64,000 nucleotides of DNA from Streptomyces sp. TLI_235 (GCA_002300355.1 NSGV01000001.1:2170001-2234000), one strand, 5' to 3'. Positions 9,618-18,871 are shown, numbered from the stretch's first letter. Translations and numbers: made by a program. Notes: generated by a model not told the origin, from the letters alone.

Positions 9618-10214
9618 GTGCCCAAGGGAGTGCCCGAGAGTGTCCCCGACGACGGACTGACGACCCGTCAGCGCCGCACCCTGCCGATCACCGCGGTGCA
9701 CACCGGCCCCGGCAAGGGCAAGTCGACCGCCGCGTTCGGCATGGCGCTGCGCGCCTGGAACCAGGGCTGGCCGATCGGGGTGTTCCAGTTCGTCAAGTCC
9801 GCCAAGTGGAAGGTCGGCGAGGAGAACGCGCTGCGTGTGCTCGGCGCCTCCGGCGAGGGCGGCACGGTGGCCTGGCACAAGATGGGCGAGGGCTGGTCCT
9901 GGGTGCAGCGCGGCATGGAGTCGAGCGAGGAGGCGGCGAAGGAGGGCTGGGAGCAGGTCAAGCGCGACCTCGCCGCCGAGACCTACCGCTTCTACGTGCT
10001 GGACGAGTTCACCTACCCGATGCACTGGGGCTGGGTGGACGTCGACGAGGTGGTGTCCGTCCTGAAGGACCGCCCGGGCAGCCAGCACGTGGTGATCACC
10101 GGCCGGTACGCCAAGGAGCCCCTGACCGAATGCGCCGACCTGGTCACCGAGATGACCAAGGTCAAGCACCCCATGGACGCCGGCCGCAAGGGCCAGCGCG
10201 GTATCGAGTGGTAG
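9618..10214 (+). CDS. cobO: Cob(I)yrinic acid a,c-diamide adenosyltransferase
   Basis: A 198-residue corrinoid adenosyltransferase of the CobO/BtuR type. It carries the P-loop GPGKGKST (30-37) that binds ATP in the unusual orientation typical of the family, the VFQFVKSAKWKVGEE segment near 55-70, and VLDEFTYPMHWG near 118-130. It transfers the 5'-deoxyadenosyl group to the cobalt. The GTG start at 9618 sits three bases after the previous stop, and the next gene begins four bases after its own stop, so it is in the middle of the operon. Confidence 0.95.
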   Translation: MPKGVPESVPDDGLTTRQRRTLPITAVHTGPGKGKSTAAFGMALRAWNQGWPIGVFQFVKSAKWKVGEENALRVLGASGEGGTVAWHKMGEGWSWVQRGMESSEEAAKEGWEQVKRDLAAETYRFYVLDEFTYPMHWGWVDVDEVVSVLKDRPGSQHVVITGRYAKEPLTECADLVTEMTKVKHPMDAGRKGQRGIEW

Positions 10215-10218
10215 CCCG

Positions 10219-11574
10219 TTGAACATCCCCCGTCTCGTCGTCGCCGCGCCCTCCTCGGGCGCGGGCAAGACCACCGTCGCCACCGGTCTGATCGCCGCGC
10301 TCGCCGCGCGCGGCCTCGCGGTCTCCCCGCACAAGGTCGGCCCGGACTACATCGACCCGGGCTACCACGCGCTGGCCGCCGGCCGCCCGGGCCGCAACCT
10401 GGACGCGTACATGTGCGGGGAGGACCGGATCGCCCCGCTCTTCCTGCACGGCGCCGCCGGGGCCGACGTGGCGGTGGTCGAGGGCGTGATGGGGCTGTTC
10501 GACGGGGCGGCGGGCCGCGGCGAGCTCGCCTCCACCGCACAGGTCGCCAAGCTGCTGCGGGCACCGGTGGTGCTGGTGGTGGACGCGTCCTCGCAGTCCC
10601 GCTCGGTGGCGGCGCTGGTGCACGGCTTCGCCTCCTGGGACCCGCAGGTGCGCCTCGCCGGGGTGATCCTCAACCGGGTCGCCTCCGACCGGCACGAGCA
10701 GCTGCTGCGCGAGGCACTGGAGGAGGGCTCCGGGGTGCCGGTGCTCGGCTGCGTACGGCGCACCGCCTCGGTCGCCACCCCGTCCCGCCACCTCGGCCTG
10801 ATCCCGGCGGTGGAACGCTCCGCGGACGCCCTGCGGGCCGTCCGTGACATGGGCGAGCTGGTCGCCGCCTCGGTGGACCTGGACGCGCTGCTGGCACTGG
10901 CCCGCAGCGCCCCGCCACTGGACGCCGAACCGTGGTCCGCCGCCGCGGAGGTCTCCCCCGTGGCCGGCCGGCCGCGGATCGCCCTGGCGGGCGGGGCCGC
11001 GTTCTCCTTCTCGTACGCGGAGAACGCCGAACTGCTCGCCGCCGCCGGCGCCGAGGTCGTCCCCTTCGATCCGCTGCGGGACGGGGAACTGCCGGCCGGC
11101 ACCCGCGGGTTGGTGGTCGGCGGCGGCTTCCCGGAGATGTACGTGACCGAGCTGAGCGCCAATGCCGCGCTGCGCGCGGAGATCGCCGCACTCGCCGCGC
11201 GCGGGGTGCCGATCGCCGCCGAGTGCGCCGGACTGCTCTACCTCGGACAGGAGTTGGATGGGAAGGCGATGTGCGGGGTGCTGCCGCACACGGCGCGGAT
11301 GACCGAACGGCTCACCCTGGGCTACCGGGAGGCCGTGGCCCTGGCCGACAGCCCGCTGGCCGCCACCGGCACCCGGGTGCGGGGGCACGAGTTCCACCGC
11401 ACGGTCTGCGAGCCCGGCGCCGGCGAGCAGCCGGCCTGGGGCTGGCGCGGTCCGACCGGGCCGGCCGTCGAGGGCTTCGTGCGGGGCCCGGTGCACGGCT
11501 CGTACCTGCATCTGCACTGGGCGGGGGCGCCGCAGCTCGCGGAGCGCCTGGTCCGCGCGGCGGCGGCGGTGTGA
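10219..11574 (+). CDS. cobB: Cobyrinate a,c-diamide synthase (CobB/CbiA)
   Basis: A 451-residue glutamine amidotransferase that amidates the a and c side chains of (hydrogeno)cobyrinic acid. It starts with RLVVAAPSSGAGKTT, the P-loop (residues 7-17), followed by HKVGPDYIDPGYH. The C-terminal GATase domain carries C336 in AAECAGLLYLG and a His in RGHEFHRT near 395. The TTG start at 10219 is the only one close to the cobO stop in frame. It is the last gene of the riboswitch operon and ends eight bases before the convergent oxidoreductase gene. Confidence 0.94.
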   Translation: MNIPRLVVAAPSSGAGKTTVATGLIAALAARGLAVSPHKVGPDYIDPGYHALAAGRPGRNLDAYMCGEDRIAPLFLHGAAGADVAVVEGVMGLFDGAAGRGELASTAQVAKLLRAPVVLVVDASSQSRSVAALVHGFASWDPQVRLAGVILNRVASDRHEQLLREALEEGSGVPVLGCVRRTASVATPSRHLGLIPAVERSADALRAVRDMGELVAASVDLDALLALARSAPPLDAEPWSAAAEVSPVAGRPRIALAGGAAFSFSYAENAELLAAAGAEVVPFDPLRDGELPAGTRGLVVGGGFPEMYVTELSANAALRAEIAALAARGVPIAAECAGLLYLGQELDGKAMCGVLPHTARMTERLTLGYREAVALADSPLAATGTRVRGHEFHRTVCEPGAGEQPAWGWRGPTGPAVEGFVRGPVHGSYLHLHWAGAPQLAERLVRAAAAV

Positions 11575-11581
11575 CGGGGCG

Positions 11582-12049
11582 TCAGGCCGAGGCGAGCCGG
11601 AAGACCGGGTAGCCGGGCGCGATCCGCAGCAGGTCTGCCTCGGAGGCGTCGGCGTCGACGCCGTCGAAGAAGGCGCCGACCTCGAACTTCCAGCGCTTGA
11701 GGTAGGCGCGGAGCACCGCCGGCTTGTCGGCGTCGGCGAGTTCGACCGCGCTGAAGGCCTCGGCGCGGCGGCCGAGCCGGAGTTCGCCGGTGCCCGCGAC
11801 GCGCAGGTTGCGCACCCACTGGGTGTGGCCGCGCGGTGCGACCAGGTAGCGCTGCCCGTCGTGGCTGAGCAGGTTGACCGGGGTGGTGCGCCACTCGCCG
11901 CTCTTGCGGCCGCGGACCGCCAGCACGCGGGAGCCCCAGAGGCTGAGGCCGGCCCGGGCGAGGGCGGCGACGGTGCGGTTGGAGAGGGCGAGCAGGGCGG
12001 CGCTGATCCGGCCGGTGGGCATCACATAGCGGCTGGCGGTGTCGGACAC
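11582..12049 (-). CDS. Nitroreductase/deazaflavin (F420)-dependent oxidoreductase
   Basis: A 155-residue protein of the split-barrel, F420H2-binding nitroreductase (Ddn-like) family. The typical track is present: VLAVRGRKSGEWRTTPVNLL near 45-65, then GQRYLVAPRGHTQWVRNLRVAG near 68-90 and a closing RIAPGYPVFRL. Members reduce quinones or nitro compounds with F420H2, but the substrate here is unknown. I chose the GTG at 12049, preceded by a G-rich site; an ATG at 12022 lacks one. It is divergent from a TetR gene with two operator-like palindromes in between. Confidence 0.85.
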   Translation of the reverse strand: MSDTASRYVMPTGRISAALLALSNRTVAALARAGLSLWGSRVLAVRGRKSGEWRTTPVNLLSHDGQRYLVAPRGHTQWVRNLRVAGTGELRLGRRAEAFSAVELADADKPAVLRAYLKRWKFEVGAFFDGVDADASEADLLRIAPGYPVFRLASA

Positions 12050-12084
12050 GGGAACCCCCGAGGAGTGCGAGCGGCGGACGCTTT

Positions 12085-12101
12085 CGAGAGCGGTGCTCTC
12101 G
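12085..12101. promoter_or_regulatory. TetR operator-like palindrome 1
   Basis: A perfect inverted repeat, CGAGAGC-GGT-GCTCTCG, in the divergent region between the oxidoreductase and the TetR gene, 36 bp from the former's start. A second copy lies 57 bp away. Confidence 0.7.
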
Positions 12102-12141
12102 TTTCCGGACACGACTCTGCCACTCGCCCCGACCGCAGTCA

Positions 12142-12154
12142 AGAGCAGTGCTCT
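12142..12154. promoter_or_regulatory. TetR operator-like palindrome 2
   Basis: AGAGC-AGT-GCTCT repeats the core of the palindrome at 12085-12101, followed by the same CGTTTC tail. It is 41 bp upstream of the tetR ATG, consistent with autoregulation. Confidence 0.7.
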
Positions 12155-12194
12155 CGTTTCAGTGCATCGCTCGAATCTGTGGCAGGCTGTCCCC

Positions 12195-12881
12195 ATGACC
12201 GCCATCAGGACCGCCCGCGAACGGGCCCGCGAGGAGCTCACCCGCGAGATCAAGCAGGAGGCCCGCCGGCAGTTCGCCTCCGAGGGCGCCCAGAAGCTCT
12301 CGCTGCGTGCCGTCGCCCGCGAGCTCGGCATGGCCTCGTCCGCGATCTACCGGTACTTCCCGAGCCGCGACGAACTGCTCACCGCGCTGATCGTCGACGC
12401 CTACACCGACCTCGCCGACGCCGCCGACGCGGCCCTCGCCGGCGCACCCGCCGCCCCCCGCGCCCGCTGGCGGGCCCTGTGCACCGCCGTCCGGGCCTGG
12501 GCCCTGGCCCACCCGCACGAGTACGCGCTGGTCTACGGCACACCGGTGCCCGGCTACCGGGCCCCGCAGGAGACCGTCGAGCCGGCCGCCCGGCTGCCGC
12601 TCGCCCTGATCGGGGTGGCCGCCGAGGGCGCGCCTGCGGCTGCGCCGCCCGTGCCGGGCGGCCCGCTCGGCGAGCAGCTCACCCGCCTCCGCACGGAACT
12701 CGCCCCCGGACTGCCCGAGGCGGTGCTGGCCCGCACCGCGATCGCCTGGACACAGCTCTTCGGCATGATCGGCTTCGAGCTGTTCGGGCACCTCGTCGGG
12801 TCCTTCGACCCGGCGGACGCCTTCTTCGCGCACGCCGTCGAGGAGATGGCCGACCTCGTCGGCCTGCCACACGAGGGCTGA
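12195..12881 (+). CDS. TetR/AcrR-family transcriptional repressor
   Basis: A 228-residue regulator. The N-terminal HTH is typical: KQEARRQFASEGAQKLSLRAVARELGMASSAIYRYFPSRDELL (about residues 15-58). The C-terminal ligand-binding half resembles the WHG-type TetR_C domain (RWRALCTAVRAWALAHPHEYALVYGTPVPGYRAP near 95-128). It is divergently transcribed from the F420-type oxidoreductase, and two copies of an AGAGC-N3-GCTCT palindrome sit between them, so it probably represses both genes. The ATG at 12195 fits the HTH spacing. Confidence 0.92.
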   Translation: MTAIRTARERAREELTREIKQEARRQFASEGAQKLSLRAVARELGMASSAIYRYFPSRDELLTALIVDAYTDLADAADAALAGAPAAPRARWRALCTAVRAWALAHPHEYALVYGTPVPGYRAPQETVEPAARLPLALIGVAAEGAPAAAPPVPGGPLGEQLTRLRTELAPGLPEAVLARTAIAWTQLFGMIGFELFGHLVGSFDPADAFFAHAVEEMADLVGLPHEG

Positions 12882-12888
12882 GGCCGGG

Positions 12889-14433
12889 TCAGGCCCGGGC
12901 CGGGGCACCCGCCGCCGCCGAGGGACGGGCGCCGCCGCGCAGGTCGGCTACCGGCGCGGGCCGGTCCGTGCGGACCCCGCCCGGCGCTCCCGGGCCGCCC
13001 TTGCCGCCGGCCTTCCCGCCACCCGTCGCCAGGCCCAGCGCCGCGCGGACGGCCGTCGGGCGCTCGAAGCCCAGCAGTTCCTCGGCCTGGGCGAGCTCCC
13101 GCTCCAGTACCTTCGGATCGGTGGCGGTCCTGGCGGCCTTCAGGTGCGCCATCGCCTGCGTCAGCTCGTCCTTGAGCGCGGCGACCGGGGCCGCGGCCAG
13201 GCCGCCCCAGCTGCGCTTGCCCAGGTCGTCGATCTCCCAGTCCACCGCGACGGACAGGTTCTGCGCCCACTCGCGGTAGGCGGCCGCGGCCTCCGCGGGC
13301 TTCGCGTCCGGCTGCTCGTCGAACGCCCGGTCGACCCGGTGCTCGGCGCGCAGGTAGGCCGTCTGCTCGTCGTTCAGCGCGCTCTTGTCCTGGTGCACGG
13401 AGCCGGTGGCGAGGGAGCCGGCGTCGGTCATGAAGCAGGTGGCGTAGTGGTCGTTGTCCAGCGACCAGGTCTCCTGGTCCGGGTAGAAGAAGTGCACCTG
13501 CATGTCCTCGGGGACCGCCCAGCTGTCCGGCGTGTAGTCGAACAGCGCCTCGGAGCAGCTCTTCTTGGCCTCGGCGACGACCTTGTCCTTGCCGGGGTAG
13601 ACGAACGCCGTGAACCGCGGGCTCGCGAAGACCTCGCCGTAGTGCGGCTCGGCGCAGTCCACCGTCTCGACGTCCGTGACGTCCTCGCCCTTGCCACTGC
13701 CCGACTTGACGAAGCACTCGCCCGAGGCGAGGTCGAAGACGCCGGTGACGCCCGGCCGGCCGGACGAGTTCTCGTCGTCGAACGGCTCTGTGCTGAGCGG
13801 CCCGCGGTCACCGAAGACCACACCCACCACCATCAGCACGGCCAGCCCGACGGCCCACACCCCGCCCAGCGAGATGCCGGCGATCGCCAGACCGCGGCCG
13901 CGCTCGTTGCGGACCTTCACGGTGCGCAGGGCCGCCACGCCGAAGGCGATCGCGCCCACCCACATGCAGCACGCGAAGCCGAGGACACCGAGCACGAACG
14001 AGGCGATGGCGTAGCCGCTCCACGCGGTCGGCGGGCCCATCGGCTGCTGCCACCCCGGCGCACCCGCGTGGCCCGGGTACTGCCCCCAGCCCCCGCCGCC
14101 CCACGGCGCCCCCGGCGGCGGCACGGCACCGGGCGGGACCGCGCCGGGCGGGATCGGGCCGGGCGGGATCGGGCCGGGCAGGACGGAGCCGGGCGGCGGC
14201 GGTGCGAACGCACGCGCCAGCGCCTCGTCCCGGGCCGCCCGGTCCTGCGGCGGCACACCGTGCTGCACGGCCTCCGGCGCCGGCGGCGCGTACGGGTTCG
14301 ACGGCGCGTACGGGTTCGGCACGTCATGGACCGGCGCGGCCCCCGACGGCGGCGGCGGTGCGAACGCACGGGCCAGCGCCTCGTCCTGGGCCGCCCGGTC
14401 GTCCGGCTGCGGGCTGTACGGATCGGACGACAT
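12889..14433 (-). CDS. DUF4190/septum-formation-domain membrane protein
   Basis: A 514-residue protein with three parts. Residues 1-130 are Pro/Ala-rich and disordered, with a duplicated unit (D-E-A-L-A-R-A-F-A-P-P-P-P occurs twice) and a GPIPPGPIPPGAVPPGAVPP run. Residues 135-205 form two transmembrane helices with a short loop (DUF4190-like: YAIASFVLGVLGFACC, then GLAIAGISLGGVWAVGLAVLMVVGVVFG). The extracellular part (225-390) is Cys-containing and resembles the actinobacterial septum-formation domain (GECFV, VDCAEPHYGEVFA). A helical, low-complexity tail follows. It is probably a cell-envelope protein; its exact role is unknown. Confidence 0.82.
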   Translation of the reverse strand: MSSDPYSPQPDDRAAQDEALARAFAPPPPSGAAPVHDVPNPYAPSNPYAPPAPEAVQHGVPPQDRAARDEALARAFAPPPPGSVLPGPIPPGPIPPGAVPPGAVPPPGAPWGGGGWGQYPGHAGAPGWQQPMGPPTAWSGYAIASFVLGVLGFACCMWVGAIAFGVAALRTVKVRNERGRGLAIAGISLGGVWAVGLAVLMVVGVVFGDRGPLSTEPFDDENSSGRPGVTGVFDLASGECFVKSGSGKGEDVTDVETVDCAEPHYGEVFASPRFTAFVYPGKDKVVAEAKKSCSEALFDYTPDSWAVPEDMQVHFFYPDQETWSLDNDHYATCFMTDAGSLATGSVHQDKSALNDEQTAYLRAEHRVDRAFDEQPDAKPAEAAAAYREWAQNLSVAVDWEIDDLGKRSWGGLAAAPVAALKDELTQAMAHLKAARTATDPKVLERELAQAEELLGFERPTAVRAALGLATGGGKAGGKGGPGAPGGVRTDRPAPVADLRGGARPSAAAGAPARA

Positions 14434-14483
14434 GCGGGCTCCCTGTGCGCTGGTGCTCGCCGGACACGGTTCGTTCGACGGCG

Positions 14484-14531
14484 GCGCGAATATAGCGGAT
14501 CACTCGGACGGCCGTCCGGTCATATTCGCGC
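14484..14531. promoter_or_regulatory. Nested palindromes upstream of the septum-formation-like gene
   Basis: A perfect 10-bp inverted repeat (GCGCGAATAT at 14484-14493, ATATTCGCGC at 14522-14531) encloses a perfect 14-bp palindrome (CGGACGGCCGTCCG at 14505-14518). The block lies 51-98 bp upstream of the ATG at 14433. The AT-rich ends stand out in this DNA. It could be a dyad operator or a structured 5' leader. Confidence 0.5.
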
Positions 14532-14625
14532 GGTGGACGCCGCCGCACGGCGAACACCCGTGCGCCGCAAGGCCCGGCGGGCCGAAGGGGCGTCACCGGG
14601 CCGCCCACGGCAACCCCGCCGCCGG

Positions 14626-16216
14626 TCAGCCCAGGTCGCGGCGGTGCAGCCCCGCGAGGCCGGCGGCGGCCGTGAGAACGGCGAGGGCGGTGAGCCAGAG
14701 CAGCGGGACGGCGGTGAAGCTGCCGCCGGGGAGGTGCGGGATGTGGGTGAACGGGGAGAGGTCCAGCGCCCACTGCGGGAGGCGGAGGATCGGGCCGAGC
14801 CAGCCGATCAGCAGGAAGAGGCCGAGCGCGCCCCAGGCGGCCGTGCTCCACCGCGGCGCCAGCCCGACCACCGCCAGGGCGACCGCCGCGGCCAGCCAGA
14901 CCGCGGGCAGCTGGGCCAGCGCGGCGGGCAGCAGCCGGGCGACGGCGCGGCCGGTGCCGCCCATCGCGGCGCCCTGGCCGAGGCCGGAGCAGGCCCCGGC
15001 GACGGCGAGCAGCACGGCGCTGCCGGCGAGCGGGAAGAGCAGATGGCCGGCGGCCCAGCGGAGCCGGGAGACGGCTGTGGCGAGCACCGGTTCGGCCCGG
15101 CCGGACGTCTCCTCGGTGCGCAGCCGCAGCACCGCCTGGACCGCGTAGCCGGCGACCACCATGCCGAACAGGCCGCCCATGGTGGAGAAGTAGGCGTCCA
15201 GCACGCCCTGGCGGCCGCCGAGGCGGGCGATCACCTCGGAGACCCGGGCGTTGTCGCCGACGAGGTCCAGCACGCCGCGGGAGACCCCGCCGAAGACCAG
15301 CCCTGCCGCGGCGAGGCCGGCCGCCCAGCCGAGCAGGGTGCCGCGGTGCAGCCGGACGGCGAGCGCGGCGGCGGTGCGCAGCCCCGGGGGCGCCGGCGGC
15401 CGGGCCGGGGCGCTGCGGCAGCAGGCCGGCGCCGAGGTCGCGCCGGGCGACCAGCGCGTAGGCGGCGGCGGTGGCGAGCGCGGCGCCGGTGAGCGGCAGC
15501 AGCAGCACCCACCAGCGGTTCTCGGCGAACGGCCGGACCTGCTCCACCCAGCCGATCGGGGAGAGCCAGCCGACCCAGGCCGGGCCGGCGTCGCCGACGG
15601 CCCGCAGCACGAAGGCGGTGCCGAGCAGGGTGCCGGCGAGGCCGTTGGCGGCGCGGGCGGTGCCGGCCAGCTGGGCGGTGACGGCGGCGGTGCCGGCGAA
15701 GAGCAGGCCGCAGCAGCCGAGGGCGAGTCCGAAGGCGAGGGCGCCGGCCGGGGCCTGGCCGGCGGCGGTGAGACAGCCGGCGACCAGGGCCGCGAGCAGC
15801 AGGTCGGCGGTGGCGGCGGCGAGCAGCGCGGCGGTGAGCGGAGCGCGCCGGCCGACCGCGCCGGCGCCGACCAGTTCGAGCCGGCCGTCCTCCTCCTCGG
15901 CGCGGGTGTGCCGGACGACCAGCAGGGTGCTCATCAGTCCGGCGAGGACGGCGCCGAAGACGGCCATCCGCCAGGCCGTCAGCCCGCCGATGGTGGACGG
16001 GTCGTACAGCGGGCCGTACAGGGCGCGCAGCGAGGTGTTGGCGGCGATGCCGGCGGCGAAGCGGAGCCGGGCGTCCTCGGTGTCGTACAGCGAGCGGAAG
16101 GCGAGCGCGGTGGAGACGACCGAGGCGGTGAGGACGTAGACCCAGGCGGGCAGCGTGATGCGGTCGCGGCGCAGCGCGAGGCGCAGCAGGACGGGGGTGC
16201 CGGCGAGGGTGTTCAC
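14626..16216 (-). pseudogene. ABC-2-type antibiotic exporter permease, frameshifted
   Basis: Two overlapping frames together encode one permease of the polyketide-antibiotic exporter type (about 529 residues, COG3559-like). The first frame runs from the GTG at 16216 through about 275 residues of normal permease ending in a DLGAGLLPQRPGP-like loop. Homologous sequence then continues in the next frame (LRTAAALAVRLHRGTLLGWAAGL, on to the stop at 14626). The switch maps to the CCCCGGGGG run at 15382-15390: removing one base restores the frame. Codon use stays normal after the break, so this is either a recent mutation or a sequencing error. The GTG start overlaps the stop of the ATPase gene by four bases. 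Confidence 0.8.
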
Positions 16217-17130
16217 CGGGCGACCGCCGGGTCGGACTGCTCGCCGCGGGGCGCGCCGGGCTGCTCGTAGTGGCGCAGGAAGAGCTCCTCCAGGGTGGGC
16301 GGCCTGCTGGTGAGGCTGCGCACGCCGACGGCGGTGAGGGCGCGCAGCACCTCGTCGAGCCGGTCGGTGTCGACCTGGCAGCGGATCCGCCGGCCGTCCG
16401 CGACCAGCCCGTGCACGCCGGGCAACTCGGGCGGCGGGCCGGCGAGTTCGGCGTCGATCGAGGTGCGGGTGAGGTGCCGGAGCTCGGCCAGGGTGCCGGT
16501 CTCGACGGTGCGGCCGGCCCGGATGATGCTGACGCGGTCGCAGAGCGCCTCGACCTCGGACAGGATGTGGCTGGAGAGCAGCACGGTGCGGCCGCGGTCG
16601 CGCTCCTCGGCGATGCAGCTGCGGAAGACGTCCTCCATGAGCGGGTCGAGGCCGGAGGTGGGCTCGTCCAGGACGAGCAGTTCGGCGTCGGAGGCGAGTG
16701 CCGCGACCAGGGCGACCTTCTGGCGGTTGCCCTTGGAGTAGGCGCGGCCCTTCTTGGTGGGGTCGAGTTCGAAGCGCTCCAGCAGTTCGGCGCGGCGGGC
16801 CGGGTCGAGGCCGCCGCGGAGCCGGCCGAGCAGGTCGATGGCCTCGCCGCCGGAGAGGTTGCGCCAGAGGGTGACGTCGCCGGGCACATAGGCGAGGCGG
16901 CGGTGCAGGGCGACGGCGTCCCGCCAGGGGTCGCCGTCGAGCAGCCGGACGGTGCCGCCGTCGGCGCGCAGCAGGCCGAGCAGGACGCGGACGGTGGTCG
17001 ACTTCCCGGAGCCGTTCGGGCCGAGGAAGCCGTGCACCTCGCCGCGGGTGACGGTGAGGTCCAGCCCGTCGAGGGCGCGCGTCCGGCCGAAGTCCTTGAC
17101 CAGGCCGGTCACCGAGATGGCGGTCGTCAT
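16213..17130 (-). CDS. ABC transporter ATP-binding protein
   Basis: A 305-residue ATPase: Walker [10 protein letters not shown] (about 36-44), a Q-loop-like region ending [17 protein letters not shown], a signature written YSKGNRQK (about 128-135), Walker [13 protein letters not shown] (about 150-161) and the switch His in [11 protein letters not shown] (about 185-195). The signature has N instead of the usual Q in the LSGGQ-type motif, as in many ABC-2 exporters. A C-terminal extension (about 210-305) resembles those of antibiotic-exporter ATPases. It is encoded just upstream of, and overlaps, the frameshifted permease, and is divergent from a GbsR/MarR-type regulator. Confidence 0.92.
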   Translation of the reverse strand: MTTAISVTGLVKDFGRTRALDGLDLTVTRGEVHGFLGPNGSGKSTTVRVLLGLLRADGGTVRLLDGDPWRDAVALHRRLAYVPGDVTLWRNLSGGEAIDLLGRLRGGLDPARRAELLERFELDPTKKGRAYSKGNRQKVALVAALASDAELLVLDEPTSGLDPLMEDVFRSCIAEERDRGRTVLLSSHILSEVEALCDRVSIIRAGRTVETGTLAELRHLTRTSIDAELAGPPPELPGVHGLVADGRRIRCQVDTDRLDEVLRALTAVGVRSLTSRPPTLEELFLRHYEQPGAPRGEQSDPAVAR

Positions 17131-17149
17131 GGCTTGACGGTACTCTCGA

Positions 17150-17174
17150 TTCACGGATTCGTGAAGGTTGTGAA
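17150..17174. promoter_or_regulatory. Operator-like inverted repeat for the GbsR/MarR-type regulator
   Basis: TTCACG-GATT-CGTGAA (17150-17165) is followed by a third GTGAA half-site at 17170-17174. It lies 20 bp in front of the ABC ATPase start (17130) and 77 bp upstream of the divergent regulator start (17251), the expected place for a shared repressor site. Confidence 0.6.
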
Positions 17175-17250
17175 TTCGGGGGATTTCCGCGTCGGCCGTC
17201 CGCTCCCGGATGATGGTCCGACGGTCGGGGCGGGCACGGGAGGCGGCACG

Positions 17251-17763
17251 GTGGAACGGGACGGGGCGGCGGTCGGGGCCTTCGTCGAGCGCTTCGCCGC
17301 GGTGATGGCGGACGCGGGCTTCCCGCGGATGCCCGCCCGGGTGTTCACCGCGCTGCTCGCCACCGACTCCGGCCGGCTGACCGCGGCCGAACTCGCCGAG
17401 TCCCTGCGGATCAGCCCGGCCGCCGTGTCGGGCGCGGTGCGCTTCCTCGGCCAGGTCAACCTGGTCACCCGGGAGCGCGAGGCCGGCTCGCGCCGGGACC
17501 GCTACCGGGTGCACGACGACGCCTGGTACGAGGCCTCGGTGCACCGCGACCGGGAGCTCGTCCGCTGGGAGTCCGGCCTGCGCGAGGGCATCGAGGCGCT
17601 GGGCCCGGACACCCCGGCCGGCGCCCGGCTGACGGAGTCGCTGGCCTTCTTCGGCTTCATGCGCGAGGAGCTGCCCGCCCTGCTCGGTCGCTGGCACGAC
17701 CGGCGCGAGCAGCTGCGCGCCGACCTGGTACGGGATCAGGACGCCGACAGCACGTCCGGGTAG
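17251..17763 (+). CDS. GbsR/MarR-family transcriptional regulator
   Basis: A 170-residue winged-helix protein. The wHTH spans about residues 15-85: [26 protein letters not shown], then [24 protein letters not shown] (recognition helix) and a wing with [16 protein letters not shown]-terminal helical dimerisation part follows. The GTG at 17251 was chosen because GGAGG lies nine bases before it; upstream codons read as non-coding. Regulators of this type commonly sit divergent to ABC-2 exporter operons, as here, and a TTCACG/CGTGAA palindrome lies between the two. Confidence 0.87.
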   Translation: MERDGAAVGAFVERFAAVMADAGFPRMPARVFTALLATDSGRLTAAELAESLRISPAAVSGAVRFLGQVNLVTREREAGSRRDRYRVHDDAWYEASVHRDRELVRWESGLREGIEALGPDTPAGARLTESLAFFGFMREELPALLGRWHDRREQLRADLVRDQDADSTSG

Positions 17764-17821
17764 CGGGCGGCCTCGGCGTAGCCGGCCCTGGAGTGAGCCG
17801 GCCTCCCGAGGGCCTCCGAGG

Positions 17822-18871
17822 TCAGCCGAGGTAGGCGGGGGCCACGGCGGAACGGGTGAGGACGGCGGGGGTGCCGGTGCCGTCGGCGGGGACGGTCCAG
17901 AGGTCGGCGCCGTAGTCGCCGGCGAGGGCGTAGACGAGGGTGTGGCCGTCCGCCCACAGCGCCTGGTCGTCGAGGTTGCGCTGCTCGGCGGTGGCGGTCT
18001 CGGTCATGGTGGCGAGGTCGAGCACGTAGAGCCGCCACGGGGCGTCCGGGGAGGCGCCGGCCACCCGCTTCTTGTAGGCGACCCGGGTGCCGTCCGGCGA
18101 GAGCGAGGGGCATTCGACGTTCTGGTGCAGGGTGGTGAGCGTCCGGGCGGCGAGGTCGCCGCGGGCGAGGTAGGTCCTGCCGCCGGTGGCGACGGTGGCG
18201 TAGAAGCCGTTGTCGTCGGCGAAGGTGACGCCCCAGATGTTGATGTCGGGCGCCTCCAGCGGCTTGCCGCCGTCGAGGACGGTGAAGGTCTCCAGGCTCT
18301 CCTGGAGCTGCCAGCCGCGGGTGTCCACGATCGAGGTGCGGGTGGAGAAGGCGGTGCCCGCGTAGGAGTCTCCGCTGACGAAGACCGTCCAGGCCGCCAG
18401 GTGCCCGGAGGGCGAGACGCGGGCCCGGGTGGGGATGCCGGCCGCCGGGTAGCGCTTCAGCTCGTGCAGGGCGGAGTCGAGCACCACCGCGGTGTAGCGG
18501 TCACCGAGGCCCTCCTGCTCGCCCTGCAGGCAGATGCCGGTGCCCGCGGCGGCGTGGAACCGCAGGCACTTGACGCCGGAGGCGGTCCGCGGGCCGTCCG
18601 GCCGGTCCGCGGGCACGGCGGTGATCTCGTCCCGGTGCGGGCCCCAGGCGGTCGAGCGGAACAGCAGCCGGCGGGTGCCGTCCGGGGCGAGGGTGACCGG
18701 GCCGGGGGTGATCGCGGGCCCGCCCGCCTGCTCCTGGTCCTTGCGACCGGAGCGGTCGGCGGCGTGCAGCACCGCCACCGTGCCGACCGCCCCGAGCAGG
18801 ACGACGGCGGCCAGCAGGATCAGCAGGCGGGCGACGGGGGCACCCCCGGCCGAAGGTCGGGCGAGGGTCAT
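17822..18871 (-). CDS. TolB/PD40-like beta-propeller protein, membrane-anchored
   Basis: A 349-residue protein with one N-terminal hydrophobic helix (about 14-36, [22 protein letters not shown]), so it is probably anchored with the rest outside the membrane. The body contains PD40/TolB-like repeats with the typical [13 protein letters not shown] and [12 protein letters not shown] patterns, suggesting a beta-propeller. It could act as a sensor or binding scaffold; no catalytic motif is seen. The ATG at 18871 overlaps the stop of the upstream MFS gene by four bases (ATGA), so the two are co-translated. Confidence 0.78.
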   Translation of the reverse strand: MTLARPSAGGAPVARLLILLAAVVLLGAVGTVAVLHAADRSGRKDQEQAGGPAITPGPVTLAPDGTRRLLFRSTAWGPHRDEITAVPADRPDGPRTASGVKCLRFHAAAGTGICLQGEQEGLGDRYTAVVLDSALHELKRYPAAGIPTRARVSPSGHLAAWTVFVSGDSYAGTAFSTRTSIVDTRGWQLQESLETFTVLDGGKPLEAPDINIWGVTFADDNGFYATVATGGRTYLARGDLAARTLTTLHQNVECPSLSPDGTRVAYKKRVAGASPDAPWRLYVLDLATMTETATAEQRNLDDQALWADGHTLVYALAGDYGADLWTVPADGTGTPAVLTRSAVAPAYLG

